From CAZFLD01 sp964519835 (lineage in GTDB: Bacteria; Spirochaetota; Spirochaetia; DSM-27196; CAZFLD01), in NCBI GenBank assembly GCA_964519835.1, contig CAZFLD010000014.1, forward strand, positions 1 to 64,000: a stretch of DNA of 64,000 nt, written 5' to 3'. The notes below the pieces were generated by a model. It was given only the letters and a program-made list of their open reading frames with translations, was not told the DNA's origin and did no database searches. A program made the position numbers and the translations under genes. Positions 18,330 through 27,667 of this stretch are shown in pieces. How positions within the stretch are numbered: the first letter of the stretch is position 1; each line of letters begins with the position of its first letter.

Positions 18330-19340
18330 TTAGAGTGTCACCACCGATTTGGTATCGATCGACCGTCGGGCCGCGTCTAGAATTCTCATTACTGCGTCCA
18401 TATCCGTAAGGGGAATCGGTCTCTGTTTCGTTTCTACCATAGTGGCGAAAGCATCGAGTGTTCCTGCGGTCCCGCTTCGCCGGTGGTAGACTCCGGGGGC
18501 TCCGCGGAAAACCGCGCTGTTATAGTATGTCACGTCGCTTTCCATAATAAACGATTGCAATATGCCCTTCGACGCATGGAGAATAAAGTGGCCCTGGGAG
18601 GGGCGAACGTGACCGAGATCCTCTTCATACCCCCCCGACACCTTGCCGATGGCGGTTGGTCCGTTTCTGTACTTGATGTGGATGATTCCCGTGTCTTCGG
18701 AATACATGTCGGGGACCGAGTTTTTCGAGGCGGTCGCGTAGACGGATTCGATGTCCGTTCCGAGCGCTTTCACGATCGGATCAACAACATGCACGCCGTA
18801 GTTGACCACAAATCCTCCGCTGGATTCAATGCGGTCCTGCCAGTAACCCGGCGGGCAGGGGTGCGGTTCAAAGCACTCAGCAAAGAGGGGGACCCCGGCC
18901 TTGCCGTCGCCGATTGCCGAAAAGATGTGGTTATAGCCCTCAGCGTAGCGCCGTACCGAACAGGACATCATCGGCGCATCATGCTGTTTCGTGAGATCAA
19001 GGATCTTCTTCGCCTGCTCGTAATTGTTCGCAAACGGCTTGTCGATGAAGAGTGGGATTCGAGATTCGACGTAGGGAGCGCACAGTTCGTAATGCCGATG
19101 CGCTTGCGACGCGCAGAAGACCGCGTCAACGCCTCTTTCGATCATTTCATTCGCGTCCCGTACGATCGAAAGGGACGGATAGGTCTTCATGAGTGTGTCT
19201 TTTCGCGAGCGCTCTTCTTCCTGGCTCTCGTCATAGGCAAGGAAAGACACCTCCATTCCATAGCCCGCAACGAGGTGTTTCGCGAAGCCGATCGGGTGGC
19301 CGAGCGCGAGTCCGTGTATGCCGAGCCTTTTTGCTGTCAT
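18330..19340 (-). CDS. Gfo/Idh/MocA-family oxidoreductase
   Basis: The 336-residue NAD(P)-dependent oxidoreductase has a modified Rossmann start (LGIHGLALGH rather than GxGxxG), then the family hallmark DKPFANNYEQA near residue 119 (E/D-K-P) and NYGVHVVDPIV, where the histidine is the usual catalytic site. These enzymes oxidise sugars, inositols or their derivatives. The weakened glycine motif suggests altered cofactor binding or a start placed correctly but diverged. Transcribed alone on the minus strand between two plus-strand groups. Confidence 0.82.
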   Translation of the reverse strand: MTAKRLGIHGLALGHPIGFAKHLVAGYGMEVSFLAYDESQEEERSRKDTLMKTYPSLSIVRDANEMIERGVDAVFCASQAHRHYELCAPYVESRIPLFIDKPFANNYEQAKKILDLTKQHDAPMMSCSVRRYAEGYNHIFSAIGDGKAGVPLFAECFEPHPCPPGYWQDRIESSGGFVVNYGVHVVDPIVKALGTDIESVYATASKNSVPDMYSEDTGIIHIKYRNGPTAIGKVSGGYEEDLGHVRPSQGHFILHASKGILQSFIMESDVTYYNSAVFRGAPGVYHRRSGTAGTLDAFATMVETKQRPIPLTDMDAVMRILDAARRSIDTKSVVTL

Positions 19341-19441
19341 GAGATCCGTCCCGTTGAGTCTTTAATGTCAGCCGAGCATAAGAAAAACGGCTGCGCCACG
19401 TCAAGGCGTGCATTCTCTCGTAATCGGCGGCAGTGACACCG

Positions 19442-19939
19442 CTAGTGTACAACGGTCACGCCGTTATGTTCCGCCACATCGTGGCATTTCTGAAGGCAAC
19501 AAGGCGCAATGTCCGCTGGTGGCGAAGAGAGCGGGAAAAAGCGAAGCTCCCGGACCTCGGTGGCGTCGGCCTTTAAGTCCGGCAGATCGATGTCGCCCGT
19601 CATCAAAAAACAGAACTCCAGGGACTGTACGAGGTCGCCGTTTGGATACTCGACGTCCCAGTTGGAGCTTGAGAGCACGCTGACTAGAGGCCCCGGTTCC
19701 AGGAGAAGCCCGGTTTCTTCGCGAAGCTCGCGGACGGCCGTTTGGGCAACGGACTCGCCAAGGTCCTGGAATCCTCCGGGGAGGTGCCATGTGCCGAGGT
19801 CTGCGTGGCGTGCCAGAAGAATTCTCCGGTCCCGCACCACGGCGGCGGCAGCGCTCGGAAGGATAAGTTTCCGTGAGCCGAGCACCGACCTGAGGAGTTG
19901 CCAGTACTCGACCGACTCGATGCTCACCGGCCGACCCAT
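19442..19939 (-). CDS. NUDIX hydrolase (copy 2)
   Basis: This 165-residue paralogue of the protein at 2948 keeps a complete NUDIX box (GFQDLGESVAQTAVRELREE followed by TGL). The ATG at 19939 lies exactly where a deletion has fused the 3' part of the neighbouring VCBS-repeat relic onto it. Its first residues (MGRPVSIESVEYW) therefore differ from copy 1. Whether a promoter remains is uncertain, since its presumed upstream partner is broken. Confidence 0.8.
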   Translation of the reverse strand: MGRPVSIESVEYWQLLRSVLGSRKLILPSAAAAVVRDRRILLARHADLGTWHLPGGFQDLGESVAQTAVRELREETGLLLEPGPLVSVLSSSNWDVEYPNGDLVQSLEFCFLMTGDIDLPDLKADATEVRELRFFPLSSPPADIAPCCLQKCHDVAEHNGVTVVH

Positions 19940-20562
19940 TGGCCGTGATCAAAGCTGTCTGCCACATTCCAGATGACGTCGCCGGAGTGTGGATCAAGAA
20001 GTTGGACCTTTTCGGTCAGCAGATCGACCTTGCCCTTCCCACGGAAGTCGGCAAAGGCCAGGTCATCAAGATGTGTTTCGCGGCAGTAGTCGGCTACGCC
20101 TCGCCTAAGAATAGTCTAGCCGTCGTGATCCATAATCACTAGCTCCCCCGTATTCCATTCCGTGTCGCGATAGCCCGCGTTGATGTGATCGAGCGTGCAA
20201 AATGCTATCTCGTCGGCGTCATCGCCCTCGGTGTCGGCCAGGTAGAACTCGTGGGCAAAGTCGTTGAGCAGCTCGTCCCCGCGCCAGATTTGGTTGAACG
20301 ATGAGTCGGGCACGACGACTTCATCGGCGCCGTCTCCGTTTATGTCGACCAGGCTGGGAAGTGGAGTCCCCCAGTTCCCGTTGCTTCTGAGTCGACAGTC
20401 AAACACCACGCTACCGTCCAATCGCACAAAGCGAAGGCGATTTCCATCCTGGTTCAAGCACCCAAACTCGAGGCGGCCGTCGCTGTCGACGTCGCCGATC
20501 TCGAAGGAGTAGTTGGGATCGCAGCGCAGATCCGCTTGGTGGGCAATGTAATATGGGTTCAC
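19931..20562 (-). pseudogene. VCBS/FG-GAP repeat protein, copy 2, decayed
   Basis: Aligned with copy 1 at 3487-4860, this copy starts at a GTG (20562; VNPYYIAHQADLRCDPNYSF) and has three lesions. The first is an in-frame loss of 92 codons between VVVPD and SSFNQIW, with short similar DNA at both borders. The second is a TAG immediately after MDHDG. The third is loss of everything beyond FDHGQW, where the sequence passes directly into the NUDIX gene. The reading frame after the TAG (TILRRGVADYC to FDHGQW) is still clearly homologous, so this is recent decay rather than chance. Confidence 0.88.
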
Positions 20563-20746
20563 TACATGCAGGGTAACACATCGTCGTTTGTTGGGCGTGT
20601 TGCTTCTTTTTGGAACTTTGTTACCCCTTTTTCTGTCTTGGTCAATGCCGATTAACACTGCGGCTCTGACTCTGCTACGATCTCTATGCAGTAAGTACGC
20701 CCTGAAGCGCTATCGATGGGGCAAGCGTGGGCATAGGAGGCTGACC

Positions 20747-21946
20747 GTGCTGGAACTAAAAACGGCGCAATCCGGTGGGCAACAAAAACAAGAGAGCATG
20801 ACATCGAGGGAACGGGTCCTCAAAGCTACCCGCCACGAATCTGTCGATCGAATGCCGATCGACCTTGGTTCCACCACGTCAAGCAGCATTAACGCATTTG
20901 CCTATTGGAACCTTAGGAAGTATCTCGGTTTGTCTCTCGAGCCGATCGAGATTCGGGATATTGTGCAATTTACGCCCCGTCTAGGGCGCGAAATCCTGGA
21001 GCGATTCCATTGTGATGCCGTTGCGCTGCAGCCCTACCCGGAAAGCACCCATGTGTGGAATCCACGAGGTGACTACCAGTTCTTGTTGCCTAAGCATGTC
21101 CAACCGGAGAAAAACGCCGACGGCGATTGGGTTGCGAACTACGGCGCCGCAAAGATTCGTATGTCGAGCGGCGCATACCACTTCGACATTTTGAGCGTAG
21201 ACAGGAGTCTTATCGTAAACAAAGAAGATGAACTAATTGCACGCACGACGTCTGAGGCCGAAAAACTGTATCATGGAACAGATTATTACCTTACCTTCAG
21301 TGGATTCTCGGGTTACTTTCAAATGAACCCGGAATGGCTGACGAGGCTCATGCTGGAAAAGGAAGTCATTAAGGCCGAAAACGAAAGCCTTCTTGAAAAG
21401 AACATCAGCAAAGTCGAGAAAGTCATTAAGTACATGGGTGAATACATACAAGCGGTGAGAATAAGCTGTGACTTGGGCACCCAACGGGGACCGTGGTGTG
21501 ATCCGGCCTTGATGGAAGAAGCGGTCATGCCATACTTCAAGCGATTCTGCGATTATGTTCATAGCCACAGTGATCTATCGGTGCATCTTCACTCATGCGG
21601 TGGAATTCGGCCGCTTATACCAATGCTTATTGACTGTGGGATTGACATACTCAATCCTGTACAGGTATCGGCCGCGAATATGGATCCCCATGAGCTAAAA
21701 GAAGAGTTTGGCGGTCAATTGAGCTTCTGGGGAGGTGGTTGTGATACCCAGAGGATCTTGCGCACCAATGATAATGCCTTGATTGCGGAGAACGTCGAGT
21801 TCCTGACCGAGACCTTCAAGCCCGGATCCGGGTATGTATTTACTCAGGTTCACAATATTCTGGGCAACGTCGAACCAAAAAGTGTAGTGACAATGTTGGA
21901 CACGGCATATAAGCACAGCTTCTACACCTCGTCGACCGCCGAGTGA
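20747..21946 (+). CDS. UroD-fold protein, MtaA/MtbA-like (zinc site present)
   Basis: The protein (399 residues) belongs to the uroporphyrinogen decarboxylase/cobamide methyltransferase superfamily. The family start motif MTSRERVLKATRHE and the H-x-C zinc motif (VHLHSCGGIRPL) favour a methyltransferase-like metal site. The GTG at 20747 is selected because AGGAGG lies 6 nt upstream; the ATG at 20798 matches the usual family start but has only a weak site. The adjoining gene starts 8 nt after its stop. It differs from the UroD-like pair at 13888/25015, which lack the H-x-C motif. It may demethylate a methylated sugar or corrinoid substrate; that is speculative. Confidence 0.78.
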   Translation: MLELKTAQSGGQQKQESMTSRERVLKATRHESVDRMPIDLGSTTSSSINAFAYWNLRKYLGLSLEPIEIRDIVQFTPRLGREILERFHCDAVALQPYPESTHVWNPRGDYQFLLPKHVQPEKNADGDWVANYGAAKIRMSSGAYHFDILSVDRSLIVNKEDELIARTTSEAEKLYHGTDYYLTFSGFSGYFQMNPEWLTRLMLEKEVIKAENESLLEKNISKVEKVIKYMGEYIQAVRISCDLGTQRGPWCDPALMEEAVMPYFKRFCDYVHSHSDLSVHLHSCGGIRPLIPMLIDCGIDILNPVQVSAANMDPHELKEEFGGQLSFWGGGCDTQRILRTNDNALIAENVEFLTETFKPGSGYVFTQVHNILGNVEPKSVVTMLDTAYKHSFYTSSTAE

Positions 21947-21953
21947 GGATAGC

Positions 21954-23533
21954 ATGGCAGACGTCGAACTCAAGCAGCATCATTTGCCCGCGTCTGATTT
22001 TCCGTTTGATAGCAGTGAAGGGCAATGGTTCGGCGTAACATCGGACGGCCGCTCAGGGTGGCTTGCCGGGAGTGTCCATAGCCGCGCAGTTTTGGCGGGA
22101 CATACAGTCAATTCGCCTCAAGGGGCCATGACGGTCTGAGCAATGGCGATGGACGACCTGAGCATCTGGAACGAACCGAAGTTTACCTTGGATGTGGAGA
22201 CGGACTACTGCGAAATGGTGCTCTTGTCTGAGCATCTGCCGGAGACAAAATCAACTCGGGACGCCGATGGCAATCCTGTTCCGGGACCGCTGCGGAGCTG
22301 GCGCGGGGCGGCTTTTTGTGTGGTCTGGCAGGCCTACTGGTATCCGAGCCTGTTTGCTAAGTTTTTCAGGAGCGGCGTCTACGCCGCGCCCAAAGGCGTC
22401 GGGTCTCAACAGTCCGCCTACGTTCCGGAGCTGACGGCCATCGTGACCGTGGACCATTGGTCGCCGCGACGCGAAACTTGGTACCAGCTCACGGTCACCT
22501 GGGACCATGAGGTCGGCGACTACAATCTCTACATCAACGGAGTGATTGCGGGGCACCTCAATCCGTTCGGGCGGAAGACACACCGCGAAGATTGTGGCGA
22601 AAGGCTGGTGGTGGGAAACCCTGCCTGGGCACTCTCGGATCTGCGTTTTTTTTCGACGGCCGTGCCGACGATGACTGGGTGGCGCGGCAGTTCGAGATCG
22701 AGGCGAACCCGAGGTCTGAGCAAAAGCGGGGGGAGCACCTCCGCGTCTACGGGGGTGTGGGGATTCCCGAACTCGAGCTTGTCCCGGACGCGGATTTCGT
22801 GGAAAACGTCTCGCTCTCACTCCAGGAACCGGAACACCTCGAGTATTTCCACCAGCAAGGAATGCCCGGGTGCGTGAAACCAAACACAGAGGGCTTCGAG
22901 ATTCGGACGCACGACGTAAAGAAGTACAGTCACGAAGGGTTTGAGTACTCGCAAGGCTATCTCTGGACGAGCGAATTCTTTCGTGGTGACTTGTTTATGG
23001 AGTTCGACTTCAAGCCCCTCAAGGACCATGGTTTGTCGCTCTTGTGCCTTCAGGCAGCCGGTATGCAGGGCGAGGATTTTATGGCCGACTACCCGCTTCG
23101 AAGCGACGGCGCCATGCGCCTCGTCTGGGGTTCCAACGTGCGTATGTACCACTGGGAGTACTTTCGGGAGTACCAAGACTCGTTCGGTCGCGGAAACTCG
23201 TCCGGACTCTTCAAACAACCGTGGAAGCTGCCGCTTGGGCTGCAGTTTTTTCCGGCGTATCTAGAAAAAGGCGTCTGGCACCGCCTGCAGTTTCTCCAAG
23301 ACGGCGCGCGACTGCGTGGCAGCATCGACGGGAAACAGATGTTCGACTCCTATGATAATCCCGATGTCACAGCCGGGCCCGTGTTGCGATGCGGTCGCAT
23401 AGGCTTTCGAAGCATGGCGAAGACACACATGATCATGGCCAACCTGCGCATCGCAACCCGCCGAACGGTGGAGTTCCAAGAGGTCAAGGGTCGCCCCGAA
23501 GCCGACTTCCCCGGCTGGGAGCTAAGCAGGTAG
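21954..23533 (+). pseudogene. LamG plus DUF1961 (YesU-like) protein, broken by a nonsense codon and a poly-T frameshift
   Basis: One long reading frame is split in three. The ATG at 21954 gives 61 residues ending at a TGA (22137-22139); the same frame resumes at once (AMAMDDLSIWNE). In LamG-like folds a Trp usually sits where the TGA is (SPQGAMTV-W), so TGG to TGA is likely. At 22646-22653 a run of eight T has one base too many; homology continues in another frame (FDGRADDDWVARQFEIEANP) to 23533. The C-terminal half resembles DUF1961 concanavalin-like proteins such as YesU of rhamnogalacturonan clusters. Two independent lesions indicate a pseudogene, unless sequencing errors account for both. 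Confidence 0.75.
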
Positions 23534-23557
23534 TCTTCGAGACCGGCGATGAAGCCG

Positions 23558-25003
23558 TTAGGACTGCGGTGCTCTGGGCCGTTTCCAATCGCTGAGGGGG
23601 ACAAAGTCACCCTCCGGCAAAAAGTCCAATCCAAATGGCGCCCGATTGATGGAGCCGGTGGAAAGCATGCCGGCGTTGATGCGCAGCTCCGCGTAGCCCT
23701 CTTGGCCAATCCGGTACAGGTCGCCGTGGGCCGCCGCGGTCGTTGTTTGTAGTGCCTCGGGAAACATCGAAAGTCCTTTGAAATAGTGGTGGCCGTTTCG
23801 CTCCACGTGAGGTATCCCGAGTTTAGCGACTACGGCCAGATCCTGGAGCAGGGCGATCGGACCGATGTTTACCAGGTCCTCGGCGCTCATCACGTAACCC
23901 GCCTCCGGCGCGGCTTCCACACGGTCGGAAACTCGTGCCGCGTTGATCAAACCCTTGAAGACGCCCTTGCAGTTCTTGTGGCTGGTGCCGCGGTATCCTC
24001 GTGACAACGCGTCCGGCAACGAAGCAAGACTGCCGTCGGACTCGTCGATGATGATGGGCGGCGCGTCAGTCCAAGAACGCAGCACATTTCCCACGGCGTT
24101 CGAAAGGGCGTACTCGCGCTTGAAAGGCTGCTCAACAAAGATAAGCCGTGTGAAGAAGGAACTCAGGCGAGGCGAGCTACGGACCTGCCCCCAAAAGCTT
24201 TGGAAGCGACCGACATCAACAAACTGTTCGTTGCCGTCCAAGGTGAAGCGAAAGCCGGCAGTTGTCTTATCGTTGAGAATTGCTGAGATTGCGCTCAGTC
24301 GCTCGATGTCGTTCGTCACGTCTCCGCAGACCTTGATTTTGAAGTGACTCAAACCGTATTGCTCGATGTCCTCTTCGAGGGATTCCGGCAATCCGTCTCC
24401 AATCGGTTCTGCAACCTCCGACCGAGTAAGCGGGTCTGCCATGCCGACGGTGTGGCGGGCAGTAAGCGACTCAAGCGGCTTGGCGGCCAGCACGTCCCGC
24501 ATAGATCTATCAGTCGGTGGGTCGCTGATCCGGTTGACGTCCACCACGATTGTCCCGGCGGCGAGAAGCTGTGAGAGAGTAGCGCTACGAAAGCGGCAAA
24601 CCGCGTCGATGACCGCTCGCTCGACGAGGGTCAGCCCAAAGTGCGACAGTAACGGCGGAAATCCTGTCCCATTCCCCCAAGCGATTTGCTCCTGGTAAAG
24701 GTCGTACCAGAGGTGAAAGGGCTGATCGAACTCTCCGTACTCGAGTGCACGCGTTCCTGCTGCCTGCACCACCTCCCACAAGCGATCGAGGTCGCTTTGA
24801 ACGCCGGCAACGGGGTCCTTTTCGAACCATTTGGGTACGAGGCCGTCCCCGGCCACTCCTTGAACCGTCTTGCCGTTGCCGACGTCGATTGTTGCTCGGA
24901 CAAACACGTGCGGCATGGCGGTGAGCTCGGCGATGCCGAATCGGAACGGCATACGAGTTTGGCAGGGAAAGCTTGCGACATCTAGTGCGATTAATCTAAA
25001 CAC
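23558..25003 (-). CDS. Enolase-superfamily protein, mandelate racemase/muconate lactonizing type (copy 2)
   Basis: The 481-residue paralogue of the protein at 5879 has the same catalytic layout: KIK in HFKIKVCGDV, LDGNEQF, VEQPF, DESDGS and HKNCKG. It starts at a GTG at 25003 preceded by GGGAGGAGGTGA, a very strong ribosome binding site. It is the third gene of a minus-strand operon after the aldo-keto reductase and full-length UroD-like genes, 11 nt downstream of the latter. The operon makes a sugar-acid dehydratase or epimerase role plausible, but the substrate is not readable from the sequence. Confidence 0.86.
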   Translation of the reverse strand: MFRLIALDVASFPCQTRMPFRFGIAELTAMPHVFVRATIDVGNGKTVQGVAGDGLVPKWFEKDPVAGVQSDLDRLWEVVQAAGTRALEYGEFDQPFHLWYDLYQEQIAWGNGTGFPPLLSHFGLTLVERAVIDAVCRFRSATLSQLLAAGTIVVDVNRISDPPTDRSMRDVLAAKPLESLTARHTVGMADPLTRSEVAEPIGDGLPESLEEDIEQYGLSHFKIKVCGDVTNDIERLSAISAILNDKTTAGFRFTLDGNEQFVDVGRFQSFWGQVRSSPRLSSFFTRLIFVEQPFKREYALSNAVGNVLRSWTDAPPIIIDESDGSLASLPDALSRGYRGTSHKNCKGVFKGLINAARVSDRVEAAPEAGYVMSAEDLVNIGPIALLQDLAVVAKLGIPHVERNGHHYFKGLSMFPEALQTTTAAAHGDLYRIGQEGYAELRINAGMLSTGSINRAPFGLDFLPEGDFVPLSDWKRPRAPQS

Positions 25004-25014
25004 TCACCTCCTCC

Positions 25015-26076
25015 CTACCGTATCATCAGCGACTCGTAACACCTGTTGTAGTACAGAGCTGCTTCGACCGGGGTGTTCGCCGGGATGTGGTTGCCCACCG
25101 CCAAAAAAAAGCCCGGGTGAGGCTTCCCAATCTCGGTGCAGCGCTCCACCTCTTCGCGGATCGCGGCTTGGTCGCCGTCCAAAAGAACTCTGGTGTCCGC
25201 ATTCCCGACAAAAAAGTGTGTCTTGCCATACGTCTTGGCGATGTAGGCAATGTCGGTCATGGGCTCGATCACAAAGCCGCTGACCCCGGTACCGGCGATG
25301 TCGTCGATAAACTCGGAGAAGTCCCCATCGCTGGTATACACGATGATCTTGCCCGATTTCTTCAACGGCTCCAAGAGACGGCGGTAGTTGGGAAAGACGT
25401 ATTCCCGATACCACTTTGGGCTGATAAACGGACCACTACTCCAAACGATGTCGTCGTGAACCATAATCACCGGTGACTTCGACAAGGCGGCAGCGGTGAA
25501 GAACTGAAATGCCCAGTCGGTGTATCGTCCCGCAACGGCTCCGAAGGCGTCTCCGTCTATGCCGGCAGCCGTTAGCAGCAGGTCCCAGCCAAAGAGCTCG
25601 ATAAGACCACTGATCAGGCTAATGTAGATTCCGGTCATGTTCACCGCGTCGGGAAAGCGCCGGCAGTTACGTTGGTACTGATTGTCCATGTCGGCAATCA
25701 GGCGCTCCTGAGTATATGATGGGAGCATTGAGCACGGGTCAAAGGCCAGAGCTTGTTCGGGGGCTTCGAAGGGACTCCGTTCCGGCTTGACCTTATCGGC
25801 TCCGTCGGACGCGTACACCGCGTGCCCCATGTCCGTGTGGAAGTCTCCGAGGTAGGACCGGTGGATCTGCACCGCCCAGACAAAGTCGTAGTTCCAAGCA
25901 CGCACAAAATCCTGCGTCGCTTGTTCGCGTTTGTCCTCGGATGACGCGGCATCGACGTGCCGGCCGATCACTTGCGATATCAGAGGCCAGTGATAAACAT
26001 GGGCGGAGTATTCGGTCCGTGGGACTCTCTGGTTTGGTTGAAGGGTGATGGCCGCCCAACCGTCCCTGTATGACAT
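25015..26076 (-). CDS. UroD-fold protein (full-length copy)
   Basis: The 353-residue UroD-superfamily protein has a SDGDFSEFIDD segment in place of the methyltransferase H-x-C motif, so it probably lacks the zinc site and acts on an unknown substrate. Its ATG overlaps the TAA of the aldo-keto reductase by one base (TAATG), showing translational coupling. It is the source or sibling of the truncated copy at 13888: DNA is identical over roughly 25137-26019 and diverges only in the last 120 bp or so. The full N-terminus (MSYRDGWAAITLQPNQ) is present only here. Confidence 0.8.
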   Translation of the reverse strand: MSYRDGWAAITLQPNQRVPRTEYSAHVYHWPLISQVIGRHVDAASSEDKREQATQDFVRAWNYDFVWAVQIHRSYLGDFHTDMGHAVYASDGADKVKPERSPFEAPEQALAFDPCSMLPSYTQERLIADMDNQYQRNCRRFPDAVNMTGIYISLISGLIELFGWDLLLTAAGIDGDAFGAVAGRYTDWAFQFFTAAALSKSPVIMVHDDIVWSSGPFISPKWYREYVFPNYRRLLEPLKKSGKIIVYTSDGDFSEFIDDIAGTGVSGFVIEPMTDIAYIAKTYGKTHFFVGNADTRVLLDGDQAAIREEVERCTEIGKPHPGFFLAVGNHIPANTPVEAALYYNRCYESLMIR

Positions 26077-27119
26077 TACCTGACTTCCTCGGCAAGAATC
26101 GCGTCTATAAGTTTGAGCTCCTCTTCAGAAAACGAAGTGTTTTCAAATGACTTCACGTTTTCTCGGACCTGTTCGGGCCGGCTTGCCCCAATAATCGTAC
26201 TGGTTACCCGCGAGTCTTGGAGTACCCATGCAATAGCCATCTGCGCCAAGGACTGACCACGTTGCTTCGCATGATCATCGAGTTTTCGTACCACCGAAAG
26301 CAGCGACGGCGTAAAAACGTCCTTGCTCAGGTAAGTCGACTCGGAAGCTGCGCGCGAGTCGTTGGGGATACCGTTGAGGTATTTTTCCGTGAGTCTTCCA
26401 CCTCCGAGGGCCATAAAACTGATCACCCCCATACCCTCCCGCGCGGTAACGGGCAAGAGATCGTCTTCGATCCATCGGTTTCGCATATTGTAGATGGGCT
26501 GGTGCACCCGTGGTTTGACAAATCCGTTCCGCTCACAGACCCGCATTGTCTCCGAGGTCATATCTCCTCGGTAGGAACTGACGCCGGTGTACAGGGCCTT
26601 TCCCGACCGCACGGCTTGGTCGAGCGCCCCGAGTGTCTCTTCCAGCGGAGTGCCTTCGTCGGGTCCGTGCACATACCAGATGTCCACGTAATCGGTGCCA
26701 AGGCGGCGAAGCGACTCGTCCAGACGTGGCAAGAGGTTCTTGCGGTTCTTGGTCTTAGCGTTCGGTCCAGGATGAATAGCCACGCCGGCCTTGGTGGCAA
26801 TAACAATTTCTTCTCGATGAGCCCCAAAGTCGTCGCGGAGGATTCTTCCCACGCGTTCTTCGGCCGTGCCGGGAGGAGGGCCATATGCGTTGGCAAGGTC
26901 GAAGTGGTTAATGCCCAGGTCAAAGGCGGTGAACAGGATCCGTCGGCAGTTGTCATGGAGGTCCGGTTCGTCGAGTCGCTTCGAGTCCGTACCCGCTCCG
27001 CCGAAGTTGTGCCAGGTTCCAAGGGAGAGCGCGGAGATCTTGAGTCCTGTGGCGCCCATCGGCCTAAACCAATCTTCGGCCACCTCGTACCTTTCCGAGT
27101 CGGGAGTGTATTGCTGCAC
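26076..27119 (-). CDS. Aldo-keto reductase (YghZ/Kvbeta-like)
   Basis: The 347-residue TIM-barrel oxidoreductase includes the family features GINHFDLANAYGPPPG (active-site Asp and Tyr), ATKAG (Lys) and YVHGPD (His), and a C-terminal NADPH-binding segment TSTIIGASRPEQ. Similarity is greatest to the YghZ/voltage-gated channel beta-like group. The GTG at 27119 is chosen because GGAGG lies about 8 nt upstream; the open frame extends to 27335 but that part is an unrelated relic plus a repeat. First gene of an operon with UroD-like and enolase-superfamily genes. A 48-bp scrap of it lies at 14893. Confidence 0.9.
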   Translation of the reverse strand: MQQYTPDSERYEVAEDWFRPMGATGLKISALSLGTWHNFGGAGTDSKRLDEPDLHDNCRRILFTAFDLGINHFDLANAYGPPPGTAEERVGRILRDDFGAHREEIVIATKAGVAIHPGPNAKTKNRKNLLPRLDESLRRLGTDYVDIWYVHGPDEGTPLEETLGALDQAVRSGKALYTGVSSYRGDMTSETMRVCERNGFVKPRVHQPIYNMRNRWIEDDLLPVTAREGMGVISFMALGGGRLTEKYLNGIPNDSRAASESTYLSKDVFTPSLLSVVRKLDDHAKQRGQSLAQMAIAWVLQDSRVTSTIIGASRPEQVRENVKSFENTSFSEEELKLIDAILAEEVR

Positions 27120-27138
27120 GGTTGTAACCTCCAACGCA

Positions 27139-27304
27139 TAGTATCGCCCGCGCCCAGGACCTGCACAATCTCGTTGTTTGGGATTGTTGTGCCGGTGGTT
27201 TAGGAGTTTTGACGACCGGCGTATCAATGCCTCACGGAATGAGCCGCCGTGTGCGCAAAAAGGGGCGCCGAGTCTACTCGGCGCCCCAGATCGGCGCAGA
27301 TCCG
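27139..27304. repeat. 166-bp direct repeat, copy 1 (carries a minus-strand terminator)
   Basis: This stretch is repeated at 29799-29965 in the same orientation. The inner part (27173-27304) differs at only three positions plus one A in an A-run; the left 34 bp are more diverged. It lies just before the aldo-keto reductase start and after the DUF5703 relic. It combines a terminator with what is probably the promoter zone of the downstream gene. Confidence 0.9.
27257..27287 (-). terminator. Rho-independent terminator in repeat copy 1
   Basis: On the minus strand GGGGCGCCGAG-TAGA-CTCGGCGCCCC forms a perfect 11-bp stem with a 4-nt loop, followed by five T. It would stop transcripts coming from the relic region and insulate the aldo-keto reductase operon. 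Confidence 0.85.
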
Positions 27305-27667
27305 AGTCCCTGGACTTGACCCTGGGCCGGTACACAAGTCTCTGGTTCTGCAGTGTCAGGCTTCCCCCGCCTTAGGCCCGGTAGTCCGGACCAAAGATGA
27401 GGCCGTGCGGATTGATCAAGGGCTCGATGCCGAAACCGCGGTTTGTCTCAACATCGGCGACGAGGCCGGAAGCGTACCGTTGTTGTTTCCGCCGAGCATG
27501 AATCGGAATAGCCGGCAATTTCGCGAAACCTGCAGCACCCGACGGTTTTGTTCTTTTTTTCTGTCGTGGAGATAGACCCGCATGTGACTTGCGCCCCCAG
27601 TAGCGGCTCCACCAGGATTGTGTGGCGTTCCGGTGTGCGCGGATTGTATCGTGGTCGGCGCGATGGA
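27305..27667 (-). pseudogene. Degenerate DUF5703 relic (third copy)
   Basis: Reverse-strand translation recovers pieces of the DUF5703 protein in order but in different frames: RNATQSWWSRYWGRKSHAG, then NCRLFRFMLGGNNNGTLP, then SGLVADVETNRGFGIEP and FGPDYRA. A TAA follows where copy 1 has Trp, and then GGGSLTLQNQRLVYRPRVKS. They align with THAWWKDFWQRSHV, NYRLFRFMLGTNNKGTFP, SGLVRDVEMDRGLGVDEP, FGPDFRAWGGGSLTQQNQRLVYW of the protein at 450. At least two frameshifts and one stop make it a dead fragment of about 120 codons. It ends at the 166-bp repeat. Confidence 0.85.

Noticed and set aside
27120..27335. N-terminal extension of the aldo-keto reductase
   Set aside because: It is composed of DUF5703 relic and the 166-bp repeat, while a GTG with a good ribosome binding site matches the family start.
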